Shown here: positions 34,764-46,655 of the stretch, piece after piece | How positions within the stretch are numbered: the stretch's first letter is position 1 | Layout of the letters: each line of letters begins with the position of its first letter | DNA from: Coenobita brevimanus | Lineage: Eukaryota; Arthropoda; Malacostraca; Decapoda; Coenobitidae | Direction: 5' to 3' | DNA length: 64,000 nucleotides | NCBI GenBank assembly: GCA_032717465.1 | Contig: CM064671.1 | Span: 59,754,359-59,818,358, forward strand | The notes under the pieces: model-generated | Told to the model about the DNA's origin: nothing | Database searches by the model: none | The model's input: only the letters and a program-made list of their open reading frames with translations | Program-made: the position numbers and the translations under genes

Positions 34764-35441
34764 CAGTGGTTCTTAACCTTTATTGAGTCACGGACCCCTT
34801 TGAGAATCTGGTTAAAGCTATGGACACCTTGCCTAGAAAAATGCACATTAGCACATAAAACATTTTGCATACAATGAATATACATTGTTTTATTGAAAAC
34901 TACCTCATGCAGTGCATGACATACACAAAGTATAAACAATCTTTTTATGTTCGTCACTCTTTTCCTAGCAAAAACTAATGGCCACTCAAAGAAAAGGTGA
35001 AATACATCCAACTTGTGAAAATTTAACAAAACAACTATAATTCTGCTAAAAAGTTCATTTCAATGAGAAGGTTCCTGTTGTTTGGTATGAAAAAGAAGAT
35101 GAAATTGTAGAGTGGTCTTTGACAAGGTAACACGCTTGTCATCTTTGACATCCAATTGATTTTGACTTTTCGTTTTGATAGAAACAAACGCTGAAAACCC
35201 TGACTCTCAAAGGTATGTAGTACCAAACGGAATCAGAGCACCCATAGTTCCCTTGCCAGACGAGGGTCAACGAACACTTGAATTCTTCAAGACTCTTCGA
35301 TTTTTTTTTTTCAGCTAATGCTGCCAAATGGTATCGCGCAATATCCCTAATTTGTTCTCAGTTGTTCTGACCTTCACGGACCCCCTGAAGCCCATCCATG
35401 GACCCCTTGGGGGTCCATGGACCCCAGGTTAGGAACCCCTG
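34764..35441. mobile_element. hAT element (678 bp) with 8-bp target duplication
   Basis: The left end is CAGTGGTTCTTAACCTTTA and the right end, inward, CAGGGGTTCCTAACCTGGG. Flanks ATCTAAAT (34,756-34,763) and ATTTAAAT (35,442-35,449) match at 7 of 8 bases. An internal GGGTCCATGGACCCC palindrome is present near the right end. No transposase frame; non-autonomous. Confidence 0.9.
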
Positions 35442-35598
35442 ATTTAAATGTAAACCTCAGGAAAGACCAAAATTTCATCAATGACGTCACCTGTACTCAA
35501 GGCGATAAGCTAATTACAGTTGATTGGTCGTAGCTTTTATTGAAAGAAATGGACGTCGTTGAAATGAAGGAATAAAGTACACTGCATTTTTCACAGTA

Positions 35599-36081
35599 TT
35601 ATACACACTTCCAGTCATTTATGGCACCAATGTAGCGACTAAGTTCATATGGATCAAATCTACTGTACATATTTTTATCTGTAGAAAAGTAAGGGGAACT
35701 ATAAGGCATTATGGAAGAACACTTTAACATGGCACCCACAGATGCTGATTTGATAAATGAAGACGATTCAATAAAACGCAACGGAATGAAGCCCTTTGAA
35801 GCCATGTTTGAGTTTAGTGAGGGGGTATAAACAATTCCTTCTCTGCTATATGCGTTCCTTGGCCTGCCACACAAAGCTCTGTTCTCCAGCGTCCCCTCCT
35901 CCTGCCAGCGACGGATCCAGCGGTAGACAGTGGACACGCTGGCGCCAATTTGTCGGGATATACTCCTGGCTGAGGTGCCGTCCAGCCACATCCACACGAT
36001 CAGCAGACGGTCCACCAAGGCGGTGCGATTGTGATTGTTTCGCTGGTTCATCGTGCTCTGTCGAGTATCAGTGCTGGGCAT
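35599..36081 (-). CDS. Small protein with homeodomain-like helix-turn-helix (160 aa), possibly transposon-derived
   Basis: The intact 160-codon frame starts at the ATG at 36,081. Residues about 22-75 form a helix-turn-helix of the kind found at the N-terminus of Tc1/mariner- and paired-type DNA-binding proteins: a first helix DRLLIVWMWLDG, then ISRQIGASVSTVYRWIRRW, then a basic GRPRNA linker. The C-terminal half (to GAINDWKCV) matches nothing I recognise, and there is no DDE/D catalytic region. No splice context is evident and the neighbours are mobile elements. It could be a truncated transposase, a retrocopy or a small domesticated DNA-binding gene. The chance that it is a real coding sequence is moderate. 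Confidence 0.5.
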   Translation of the reverse strand: MPSTDTRQSTMNQRNNHNRTALVDRLLIVWMWLDGTSARSISRQIGASVSTVYRWIRRWQEEGTLENRALCGRPRNAYSREGIVYTPSLNSNMASKGFIPLRFIESSSFIKSASVGAMLKCSSIMPYSSPYFSTDKNMYSRFDPYELSRYIGAINDWKCV

Positions 36082-37338
36082 TTACACAACTTAAAATAAT
36101 ATGGCTAAAGATTATGATTAAGAGCCAAGCAAGTGAAACAGTTTGGAAATAGAGGCACCTTCTGGTCATATGCTGTCAGATAAATTGCAATTACTTTATT
36201 TATGAAACTGATTGCATTAATGTTATCACTTATACAAATCAAGCAGTCTGGTTATAGGAGCCCTTCTAGACATCAGACTTTGCAAAACTGTTCAATGTTT
36301 TTCTTTCAGCATGTGACACATAAGGTATCGTAACGGTAACTGTCAATCAACATTACCCCTTTCAGTTGTAAGAGGGCACAAGGCTATGATTCTGTGGCCC
36401 AGAGCATTTAAGACATTGATTTGCCAACGTTCTGACAGCATCCAGGCATTGCTAACGACTTTTCACTTTATCATTTCATTTCACTAAACTATTCTGCTCA
36501 TCGTTCTGAGGAGACGCACAGTAGTAAAGTGTACTTAGGACTGGGGGAGACATATAGAAATAAATGACATAGACAAATTCTCTCCTTTTACACATTCAGC
36601 ACAATGACCTCTCTTATTAGTATTTTTCTACTGCCTCCAGACGATTTTATTAAGCCTAAGAAAGGACTCCCGTACGGAAATAGTTTATTCAGTTTTGGGA
36701 AACGTCTGGTTTTGAAGGACTGCTACTACTAGTACTACTACTACTACTACTACTTTTAAAGAAAGAACCTCCATCCATTGGGGAATTATATTGTGAAGAT
36801 CAAAACCAACCTTCCTAATACATTTCACAATTTGGAGTTGTAATGTGAAGGTTAACCTGAGATGTCCCGTCGACGTATGGATACGTTGCAACATTTTGCA
36901 TTTGCCAGTCCCGACGACATACTGTATGTTGTGCAATTGCAAGGTTCATAATTTGCACAATTTTCAATTTTTGCGCGTGATTTTTCGTACATATACATTC
37001 CCCTACAAGATGCCAAGCAGGTACAATGCCTTACACCGCATAAACCTCCCTCCCCCCCTGCACGCCATTGTCTCAGCAATTCACCTGTTACCAGTGACCT
37101 GACCAATAAAGACATTCAGGGCCAGAGTGATTCCCCAATCGATGACAATGTGGAGGACAAAGTTTACATAGCATTAGAGGAAGAAACAGTCTGAAATGAT
37201 GATTGGGTAATGTGGCAAAAAAAGTTCAGGTATGGTGATGAGTTAGTGAGTGAAACAATGCTTATAATGCCTATATTACTGTTTGAAAACCAATATACTC
37301 TCATACTACATATAAATTCGTACCAAGCAAATAATTAA

Positions 37339-40300
37339 CCCTTTGGCTGCGGAGCTATTAAATCCAGACGCACGCAGAACGTGCATATTCTAGAGAAAAT
37401 GGGGTGTTTTCTTTTGCTTTTTTTTTATACTTATACTTTATAAAAATATTTAAGAAAAATACCACAACTAGATACATCTTTCCTCTTACCTTTGCAACAA
37501 ACTAGAGCTCCGTAGGTGCTCTCCTCATGGTGTGACAAGTGCTGGAACCGATGACACTTTTTCGGGCCTCTGAGGACGTTGCGCCCACCTGGGCGGAAAG
37601 TGTTGCCAATCCCCGGGACACAGCGTTGCAACGAGTTTCTCGCCCTCTAGCCCGCCCCACCACTACCATACCGTACTTTTCACGTTTTTCATGAAAACAC
37701 TAATTATTATGTACAAAAGGCACTAATGAAGCACCAAAATGACCCGTTGAGCAAATATATACAATTACAGGAGGCCATGAATGTTCAAAAAACTGTTACG
37801 AAAATGTTACAATACAGTAGCACTGTATTTTCCAAATATTTACACTTATACCTTTCTGCAATGAGAAATATAAAATATTACTTTCTTTCAATTACTATGA
37901 CACCTTTATCACAAAATAAAGCCATTTTTTGAAACAAAGATAATATACTTTCAATATTTTGCATGATACTGTACTGATAATTTACTGATTTTTCCGTATT
38001 TTCTTACACCCTCACAACACTCTCCAACTTAGTACTTCTCCAACGTATGGTAGTGGAGATAGCAATCACCCAGGCATAGTGCAACCTTGCACCCTGCACA
38101 CATTGTCGTAACCTTTTTACGACAAGGCTCACGACGGGTGGTGTTACGGCAAACATAGCAGTTCAGCTGCTTCCTCTTTTTGCCGTTTGCCTCGTAAGGT
38201 GTGTGCACTGGGTGGTGGTCCCTCACTAGGCTCTTGCACCTGTCAGGTAGCTCGACAACCCTTCTACCCCGGTCACTGTGCGAGTAATCTCCATATTTCC
38301 TCAACAACTGGAAAACCACTTTGTGGGAGAAATCACGGAACTTTACTTTTTTTCCAGTGCGCCACTTGTACAGGTTGTATGCATTGAGCAGCGTTACGTC
38401 AACCATGTGCATGAAGAACTTGATGTACCAACGCACAGTCTTCCTGATGCACTCAACACTACCTACCTGCATGTCACTCTTATCAACAGAGTTCATGTGA
38501 TAGTTGTAGTCGATGACTACGTCAGGTTTCATGATGTGTTGTTAGGTACTATGGTCAACCTTGGCACTCTGTTGCATGATGCCACGATGCACAGTGCTCA
38601 ACATGGTAACGTCAAGCTTGTCGGACCATTGCAAAGCCAGTATGTTCTTGGCCTCAAACCGCTGCACATTCCCACGTTCCTGCTTGTCGAAATGTGGCAT
38701 ATGTTTCCTATATGTCCTGACTGTGCCACAAGATCCTGTGCTGTTCTCATGAAGGTACAGTGACAGGAAAGGGCTACTGTACCAGTTATCTGTGTACAGC
38801 ACACGGCCCTTTCCCAGGTAAGGAGCCATCATTTTTTTCACGATGGCACCAGACATTCCCAGAGGATCGTGGCTGGGAATGTCGACGTCACTGGCTGTGT
38901 ACACAATCATGTCCAGCACATATCCTGTAGTACAGTCGCACATAACGAAAATCTTTATGCCAAACCGATTTCGTTTTGACGGGATGTACTGTTTGAAGGA
39001 GAGGCGTCCTCGAAACAGAACAAGACTTTCGTCAATCACGATTTTCTGGTAAGGCACAAAGAATTTACGAAACGATTCTTTGAGCATCTCAAAGAATGGC
39101 CTAACTTTCCACAAGCGGTCACCAGGTAATGGGTAGCGGTTATCAGCGAAGTGCATGAAACGGAGGATAAGTAGGAACCTATCCCGTGCCATGTACTTTC
39201 CAAAGGCTGGCGTAGGAACGAGAGCGTCCTTCTGACGCCAGTAATGGTTGAGCACATGTTTACGGCAGTGTGGCATCAAGAGCAGAAGGGCAATGAACAC
39301 CATTAGTTCTTCATGACATATACTGTGCCACTTGGAAATACGTGCCCAGGGAGTTAGGATTTTTCCCGCTACCACGAATTGATAATAGTGATTGCTCTCA
39401 TCGCATATCAATTTCGTCACATCACGCGAAATAAATGCCTCAAAATAATCAATTTCAGGAGCGTCAGGGCCAAGTGGCCACTCACTCGTAAATCCACTAT
39501 CCGAGGCATCAAAATCGTGGATGTGTGGGGTGAAGTCCTGTGTGGGGGCCCAGGCAAACAAAGGGGATTGGCAGGGTGATGCTTGCCCATGGCCACGTGA
39601 GCGGCAATGTTTCCTCCCACGTGCCTTGGCTCGGGCCTGGCCTGACCCAGGTGGTGAGGCCACTGATGGTGGTGATGGCCCTGATGATGATGAGGGGCCA
39701 GCAGGTGGTGTTGAAGGTGTGGCTGATATTGAAGGGGTAGAGACTGGCAGGCTGCTAAGCATGATTTCATCATCACTACCCTCCCACGCACTTGACAAAC
39801 CTGCTTCCTCTGCCTCATCAGTATCGTCGTCATCACTATCACCACCACTTCCTGACCACTCATCATCATCCTTGTCGGTGTTCACATCATCAAATAAAAT
39901 CTTGGCCCACTTGGAGGGGGTCAGAGAGACGGCAGAACGGCGAGGCCTGGGAGGTGGGAGGCCAGAGGTGGAGGGCTGTGGCTCACACACCTGTTGCCGC
40001 CTCTCATCACTTGGCCGCAGTTTCTTCGGCCTCACAACACTATCTGTCACACTTCCACCACTTCCTGACGAAGTGGAAGCCGCCACAGGTGCCCCTAAAC
40101 CCAAACTAGGGGCAAGAGAACGTTTCACGCCCAACCGGGCGGGAAGGTGAGGGGGGGTTTGAGGAAAATCGTCTCCGTGTGTGTCTCCCATGACAGCTAG
40201 AGCGAAACTAAGACCACCAGCGTGTTCAGCGCAATGTTTATGCTAGGATGCGTGATGCGGCCTACACGCCAGAACAATAGTCACGCCCCATATTAAGGCG

Positions 40301-40386
40301 GAATTCTCGAAATTTTTGTTGGCCTATATATAGGTTCTTCGGAGCCCTACAGTAGGGATACGGGGCGGTACATAGCAGCCTAGGGG
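37339..40386 (-). mobile_element. piggyBac transposon (3,048 bp), nearly intact
   Basis: It is flanked by TTAA at 37,335-37,338 and 40,387-40,390, the piggyBac target duplication. The inverted ends are CCCTTTGGCTGC (left) and CCCCTAGGCTGC (right, inward), with further subterminal similarity (GGAGC / GCTCCG). It carries the transposase gene below and sits inside MITE copy B. Confidence 0.93.
38029..40191 (-). pseudogene. piggyBac transposase, full length with a single in-frame stop
   Basis: DDE-type piggyBac transposase, which cuts and pastes at TTAA. Starting at the ATG at 40,191 the product is 719 residues plus one internal stop. Residues 1-215 are Ser/Pro-rich with an acidic run (DDDEWSGSGGDSDDDDTDE). 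The core follows: EIDYFEAFISRDVTKLI (about 246), first catalytic Asp at 387 in VIDESLVLFRGR, second at 468 in YTDNWYSSPF, third at 570 in MNSVDKSD. A Cys-rich C-terminal domain lies at about 678-710 (CYVC, CRKK, CAGCKVALCLGDC). The TAA at 38,542-38,544 lies between the second and third Asp and could arise from CAA by one change; the frame is otherwise open. Recent insertion is likely. Confidence 0.93.
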
Positions 40387-40782
40387 TTAAATACCGTTTA
40401 AGAGTGGTGTGAAATAGTTACCCTCCCATAGAACTCGTTTTCTTTGGTGCCAGCCTGTTAGAAAACCCAGTAAGGTAAGGAGGTCCTGCTACCTGGATTG
40501 AGTATTTTAAACCTCAGGTGAGCGATTTTTCTATGAATTTTCGATGTTTCTCACCAAAAGCGGAGGTTTTAGCCCAAAAAAAAAAAAATGAAAATACCTT
40601 GGGATTGGGGGGTGTTGGAGGTGCGAAATAGCTCGGGACGTGACGGGTTAACACTAACCCTCATATTACAATCCGTTGGCCCCAAGCGCGCTAACGGCTG
40701 TGGTTACCAACCATCTACTATTACTATCATTATTCTATTTTATATTTATTGATATTACAGTGTAAATAAAGATATTAAACTA

Positions 40783-41262
40783 TTGGAGTTGCTGGTCTAT
40801 GTGACTTTCGACCACTGTAGCTTCGTAATCCATACCTGCCAGAGAGACAGGCCTGAGGGCTGATGATCTTGTGCCCTCGAGACATAGGAGTGCAGACCTC
40901 ACGAGGGAGAATGACAGTCGACATCTCATCCAGGTCATAACAGAACTCTGCGGTTGACGTTTCTTCTCAGAAAGAATCTCTGCCAGTCTTGAGTAGAATC
41001 TTAACACCTCTGGACCCATCCCACCTGATGTTGTGAATGCAAGGGGAGTGAATCGACCGTGGTCCACAGGTTGGATCCTTTCTTGATAATTTCTATTTAT
41101 TTCTTGTTCATTCCTTTTGTGTGCAGCTTTGAGAGACAGTTCGCCACGACATGCTGCCATGGGATCGAATATCCTGATGTTGAAGAACGCCCTCTGCCCA
41201 CGTGTCCAGAAACCTAGAGCACTGACATCCATTCTTGCATCATTTGATGCAACTACTACTAC
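40783..41262 (-). pseudogene. C-terminal fragment of a reverse-transcriptase-associated repetitive protein
   Basis: About 150 codons are open to the stop at 40,780. The sequence DVSALGFWTRGQRAFFNIRI, followed by FDPMAACRGEL, PVDHGRFTPLAFTTSGGMG and SLVRSALLCLEGTRSS, resembles the conserved C-terminal block (GFW...FFDVRV; FTPLVFS..GG.G; LLRS..LCLRG) of repetitive polymerase-type hypothetical proteins in invertebrate genomes. The upstream side is cut by a trinucleotide repeat at 41,247, so it is a fragment. The class of parent element is not assigned. Confidence 0.55.
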
Positions 41263-41391
41263 TACTACTATTCTTACTACTACCACTACTACTACTGTTA
41301 CTACTAGTGCTGTTACTACTACAGCTGCTACTACTACTACTGCTACTACTACTGTTACTACTTCTATTACTACTGCTACTACTATTACTAT

Positions 41392-41429
<38 letters not shown>

Positions 41430-41492
41430 TTGCTATTACTGTTACTATTACTACTATTACTACTACTTCTATACTACTACTACTACTGCTAA
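41247..41492. repeat. (CTA)n/(CTG)n trinucleotide tract
   Basis: About 245 bp of ACT/CTA triplets, with GCT triplets near 41,407-41,430. The poly-Thr, poly-Leu and poly-Val frames are artefacts. Confidence 0.95.
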
Positions 41493-41643
41493 TCCCTGAC
41501 TCAGGTGAATGTGAACCCAGTGGACTGCAGGCTCAAGTTTCTCTCCTACAGTCCACCATCTTCACTTCGGGAAACAGCGCAGTAACATAGAGTCGTGTAC
41601 ATGTGCAGGTAGTGAAGCCCTGTGGTTATATCAGTGCCACCAC

Positions 41644-41870
41644 ATGAAGGCGTCCCTCTCCAGCACCAAAGAACCAGTGGAATTATACACATCTAGAACG
41701 AGGCCAAGGATGAGATGGAGGGATGGAGTGGAGAGATATATGAGAGAGGGGGGTGTGAGTTGGGAGCAGGGCAGTGAAATGGCGGGGGACAGGGCGGTGT
41801 GGAGGCGATTTGTTTGTGGCCACCTCATATGGGATTGAGGCGTCTGGCAATAGATAGATAGATTGAGAAC
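41644..41870 (+). pseudogene. LINE C-terminal fragment
   Basis: The frame contains TRPRMRWRDGVERYMREGG then VSWEQGSEMAGDRAVWRRFV and ends at a stop (41,836-41,838) before a GATA microsatellite. It is the same kind of tail as RGRPRIGWMDSVKRAL...VAVRDRNKWREIV in the LINE at 1342, so it is the 3' end of a heavily 5'-truncated RTE-like LINE. Confidence 0.7.
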
Positions 41871-41999
41871 GGCCGTGTCTCTTCCATATGATTTTGCCAT
41901 CTCTCGACGATTTTTTTTTATACATGGGACTATTCGCCCGAACTGTAGGGATTAAGTATTGCATCAATTAACCCCAATAATACGAGGGATTTTTTCTAA

Positions 42000-44900
42000 G
42001 TTGATTAGAATCCTCTGGCCGCGTCAAGAGTTCCTTAAAAGGGAGGTCACTGTGAGAGGCCTTTCATAAGCTGTGTATCATCTGGAGGAAGCCAGGGTAA
42101 AACAGGGAACACTTTCTTGTAGTGAAGAGGTTAATTCCTTCATCCCCAGGACGTCTTTTACTCCGTTATTCCTGTACACACACTCTTTAATTTGGCTTAG
42201 GAGGGTCATTTCGAGATGGACGAGAAATACACTGTTCATTAACCCCTTCACTACGGGAAGCCTTTTGAAAGCTGAACAAAATCGCCCGGTATCTGCTAAG
42301 ATAAAAATAGAAAACACATTTTCATTGTGAATGAAATCAATATGCCTGGTTAGAACAACGCGAATAAAATATTGAAAATAGCGTATGGCATTCAGTTTTA
42401 CCACTGTATATAAGTCAGGTGTCTTGTAATTGTTGTTGTTGTTAATAACCCAGGTCTGTCCGGTAGTGCAGACCCGACAATCATAGGCAAGGAACCGCTT
42501 CTCAAGGGAAGTCCCGTGCAGTGTGCCGATGTTCCGCAGTGGCAGACACCGCCCCGGCACAGCAAGGCAAGAGGAAGAGTGTGAAGATTTCATTTCGAGA
42601 TACACTCCGTATTTGCGTCTCTCCACCCAGTTACAAGGCCACTGCAGTATTCTCCACATCACTTCGTTATTCACGAAGGTTTCTCTCAAGAAATATAAAT
42701 TCATGTGCCAACAACGAGATTCATGTGAAGATGACATCTCAAAGTTGCGGTTGTTCATGTAATGTGAAGGGATTTAATTTGAGTTTTGTTCCAGTTCAAC
42801 GGCAGATCTTTCATAAACTGAATAAAATAACAAGACGGCAGCATCATTAAAACAAATAGGCTTCATCGTGGAGCGGAGCACAATGGAGAATGTTTCTAAC
42901 CTTCACTACCACAGATTCCACCAAAGTTAAACAAAAGTGTCTGGTGGTTGCAAGAATAAAATATGAAATCACGTCATTATACTGTATAAATTGAGTTAAG
43001 CATTATAACAGTAGCCAACAGACATAGAACGAGAACGTAGTATACCTTGTTAGATATTTCTTGGTGTTGCCATTAACTGCAGCACGACCATAACATAACG
43101 CAACCCCACGCTTTTGGGTCACACAGTACTTTCCATGGGGAGTAGGGTGAACGGCAGGGCCAGGAGGGGTATCATAAACCTAACAAGAAAAGGTTCTGGC
43201 CGCTTTATGGAATAAGGCACAGGTAAGATAAGGATTTAATTGTGATTTATCTAAAAACACACCACTCAATAATGAAGAAAACAATTGTCAAGGGATATGT
43301 AGAGAACAGTAACAGACAAAAATATATTGCTCCTTTCGGGCCAAGGAGAGCACGAGGCAACGTGAGTATAGACTGATTAGTTTAAGTCAGAGGAAACTAC
43401 ACTGCGACCCTGGTAACTGTTTACATCAGAAAATCCTCGCACTGCTACTTACTGTAGATTCCACCCAGTCCATATTAACGCATGTCTTTCTTCAAATCGA
43501 TATTATGCAGTATGCGGGGACAAAATTGAACCAGTCAAGTTTTGAAAATGGAAGAAGGATTAAAGTTTACGCCTGTCGATAGCACGTTCATTATTTAAGA
43601 AAAAAAAAAAAATCACCAAGTTTCGATCTTCCTGTAGAATATGACCTGTAGTAGTTGATTTACATCCAGGTCCTCAGACAGAGGTACTGATTAGGGCACA
43701 GCGGAAACAAACTTGAGTCCAACAATCTGAGTGGTTGCAGATCGAACTCGCCCTCTGCCGTTTACAAGCTCGATGTGCTAATTAACGTACCAACATCTCT
43801 CTAGTTCATAATGAGTAATAATTACTTTGATTACACACGTCTATTATTCCCGATCAGTGACAGTATTATGGAAAGAAATATTTCGAAATCATCTCTCATT
43901 TTGGGGGTTGGGGAGAAATTCGTATAATAATGTATGTAAACTAATAGGGGAATGTCGTAGTTAATCACGTATTCGCGGAACTGACTCAAACATAAAATTG
44001 TAATGCATGTTTATGAGGTGAGAATTAAGAACATCTTCGTACAGTGCTCTCTTACTGAGCACATCAAGTACTGCGCTGTCGTCTCCAAATATCTATAACA
44101 AATGCTGTATGAAGAAATTTTGACGACATATCACTGACAAAATTCTCTCTAAAATCATCGAACCCTCATGTTTAAGACATGCACTTATATCTTCATATTA
44201 TTCAGCAGTTTTTTACATAACCTAAGCTGCTTCAAATACTATCTTAATAAACTATATTCAAATACGAAAAGATACATTGTAACTGTGACCACATAAACAC
44301 TAACGTGTCTGGGCTCCCACATTCTCGTGCTGAGTCTGTGCTGGCTCATGAGAAACAATAAGACGAAGGATTCAGTGTTAGCGCCTTTACCCACCTGCCC
44401 TTACCTGCAACCACTTATAGTCCTTTTGCTCTAAATTGTCATAAAATTATCATCTGTCTATGTTCAGTGCTGAGGCGTAAGCATAAATTAACAGTACAAT
44501 ACACTCATCACAAAGAAGTGCAATAGAAAGGATGTAGAGTTGTACCACCGTCTTTTTCTGCCACTGAGAAAGAAAAAAAGAAAAAGAAAATCTGGTCCAA
44601 GGTCAGGTGAAAGAACTATAGTCCCTGCTTCATGGGTTAGCAACTGTACCATGCTGTATGGTACGGCACCAGAAAAGACAGATATTCCCCGTGGCTACTC
44701 ACAGGTAACGGAAGCTCTGACAATCTTTAGTTAGCACCAGCCCTGGGCACTACACCACCTCCAGCCACTGCGCCCCACCGGTGTTGCCACCAGAAGCTTG
44801 CCCTACGCTTATAACCATGGCTAGGTGGCGCACGCAAGCTCAGACCGTGGTGATAATAGGGTCTCCTCCTGAATCATTAATTGGTTTTGCGGCACTGGCT

Positions 44901-45050
44901 ATGTTTACGTAGGGCCAGTTAGCTGTGAACGCACAATAGTATTTTAAACTTCTCACGTCAGCGACGGCTCTAAAATCAACTTCCAGCTAACGACTGACAA
45001 ATGTATTCAGCTGAGAGTGAGTCATTAAGAACCTGGTTTAGTCATACTGG
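42000..45050. other. Long stretch without recognised gene
   Basis: Mixed-composition DNA with frequent stops on all frames. A single TTAACCCCTTCACTACGGG near 42,240 looks like a lone piggyBac-type end without a partner. Otherwise I see nothing I can support. Confidence 0.4.
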
Positions 45051-45219
45051 AGAGGTACGCCTTCATCCGGTGGCACGGGGTGGTTCTGCTGCCTGATTAT
45101 ATACGCGTCCCTCAGTTCCCTCCATATTCCCCAGAGGGAGGATGATGGACGCAAGGTGGGGAACTTCGGCTTACAGTCCTCTGGGTTCACATATCAGATG
45201 AACCTGGAGTAACAAAAGC

Positions 45220-45370
45220 AGCAACAACAACAACAACAACTAATACTATTACTGCCTCTACTACTACCACAACTACTACTACATCTACTCCTGCTGCTGC
45301 TGCCGCTACAGCTGCTGCTGCTGCTGCTGCTGCTGCTGCCGTTACAACTGCTGCTGCTGCTGCTTCCAAT
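45220..45370. repeat. Compound trinucleotide repeat (CAA, CTA, CTG)
   Basis: Runs of CAA, then CTA/ACT, then CTG triplets. The poly-Ala/Val frames on the minus strand are artefacts. Confidence 0.93.
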
Positions 45371-46020
45371 ATTATCCCGACTGCCCTAATGATATTAGAG
45401 AATACTTTACTGTTCCTGTTAAAAGCTTCTTTCTTTAGTCCGTATCATTGTATATGAAAACAAGAAGCGGTGCCAAGGCACAGGAAACCCGTCCCCAGTA
45501 GTCATTTTAGTGCTGACGTATAAACACAGCAGGATATCTAGTCAAAGATAACACACAACAAATTTGGAGCAAATTGGGTGAAAATTGACTTCATGCCCAT
45601 TAGAAATTTTAGATTTGATCCACCTGACATTGGCCCCCCCACCGCTAACTGGGTGGGGGGGTGACCCTCCTAATGTAATGAGGCGTGTTATAGGATGCAA
45701 ATTTGAAAGATACATCTTTAGGTTTTGATTTCATGTCGATATGACGAATTTAAAAGGCGTTATGGAGAAAAAACAATTATTACCACTCTCTCTGTGTTTA
45801 CATTTTGGGGTCCTACAGCCTGGGCCTTCGCCCAATTTGGCCCAGACTTTAATCAGTTGATCAGAAGGCCGTAGACCATCATTCCCGAAATTTTAGTCAA
45901 AATCGCACTGGTAGTTTTCGCGTAGTGTTGTTAATGGACAGACAGCCCGACAAACCTAGTAAAACTAATACCCGCCACCGAGCCCCGCCAGGGCAGGGAC
46001 GGGTAAATATCTACAGGTGA

Positions 46021-46060
46021 TATATATATATATATAAGCTCCATTAAATATTAACACCAT

Positions 46061-46139
<79 letters not shown>

Positions 46140-46140
46140 A
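46021..46140. repeat. Compound (TA)n, (CT)n, (CA)n microsatellite
   Basis: A short TA run at 46,021-46,036, a CT run at about 46,062-46,113, and a CA run to 46,138. Confidence 0.95.
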
Positions 46141-46514
46141 TATGCAGGGTAGTAAGCAATAACGTTTACTGGATACTGAAATGATAACTTTAATATCAAA
46201 ATTAACTGGATATATTTTACTTTATTCCAGGTACATTCATTACCCCACACATAATTGAAATGGCTAGGTCTGTCTGACAATTGGTTTAGAAAGCGAGCCT
46301 CTCCTTGTAATTAGAGAAAAGTTACCCAGATATCTCACCTGATGCAGAATTCAAACCAAATTCTAAGTTACTCGTATACCCAGCCTTTTGACTGAGGAAC
46401 TTTTCAGCAAATAATCGCATTTCCCCATTTAATATTTTGCACCATCCTTGACCCTAGTTTCCATCTCAACGGAACCCCGTCTATTACTCTACCTCCACAT
46501 ACCCCTCCCTCTCT

Positions 46515-46655
46515 TCTTCCACCACCCCTGCTATCCATCCACAGCCGCCTTTCTCGCTCTCCTTCCACCACCCCTGCTTTTCTGCCACAACCCCCTGCCA
46601 GTCTATCCCTCCACCACCCCTGCTTTCCCTCCACAGCCCCCTCCGACGTCCTTTT
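46515..46655. repeat. C-rich minisatellite, about 46-bp period
   Basis: Three imperfect copies of a unit beginning TTCCACCACCCCTGCT and ending with a CCACAGCC-type block. The open frames across it are artefacts. Confidence 0.65.

Larger units (their letters stand above)
36856..40647. mobile_element. piggyBac-type MITE, copy B, split by a second piggyBac
   Basis: It is bounded by TTAA at 36,852-36,855 and 40,648-40,651. The left end reads TTAACCTGAGATGTCCCGTC and the right end, inward, TTAACCCGTCACGTCCCGA. Removing the 3,052-bp insertion (element plus one TTAA) leaves 740 bp, collinear with the inverted 759-bp copy A at 495-1253. The left half still shows a degraded acidic coding-like stretch (SDSPIDDNVEDKVYIALEEE on the plus strand), as at the N-terminus of piggyBac transposases. 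Confidence 0.88.

Noticed and set aside
39521..40150. 209-codon plus-strand frame
   Set aside because: It is the antisense shadow of the piggyBac transposase N-terminus, whose minus-strand frame has clear family motifs.
42235..42330. Lone piggyBac-type end (TTAACCCCTTCACTACGGG)
   Set aside because: No partner inverted end found within a plausible distance; TTAACCC is easy to find by chance in AT-rich DNA.
42078..42758. 226-codon minus-strand frame
   Set aside because: No recognisable domain, mixed composition with an Asn run from a GTT repeat, and no splice context; likely chance.
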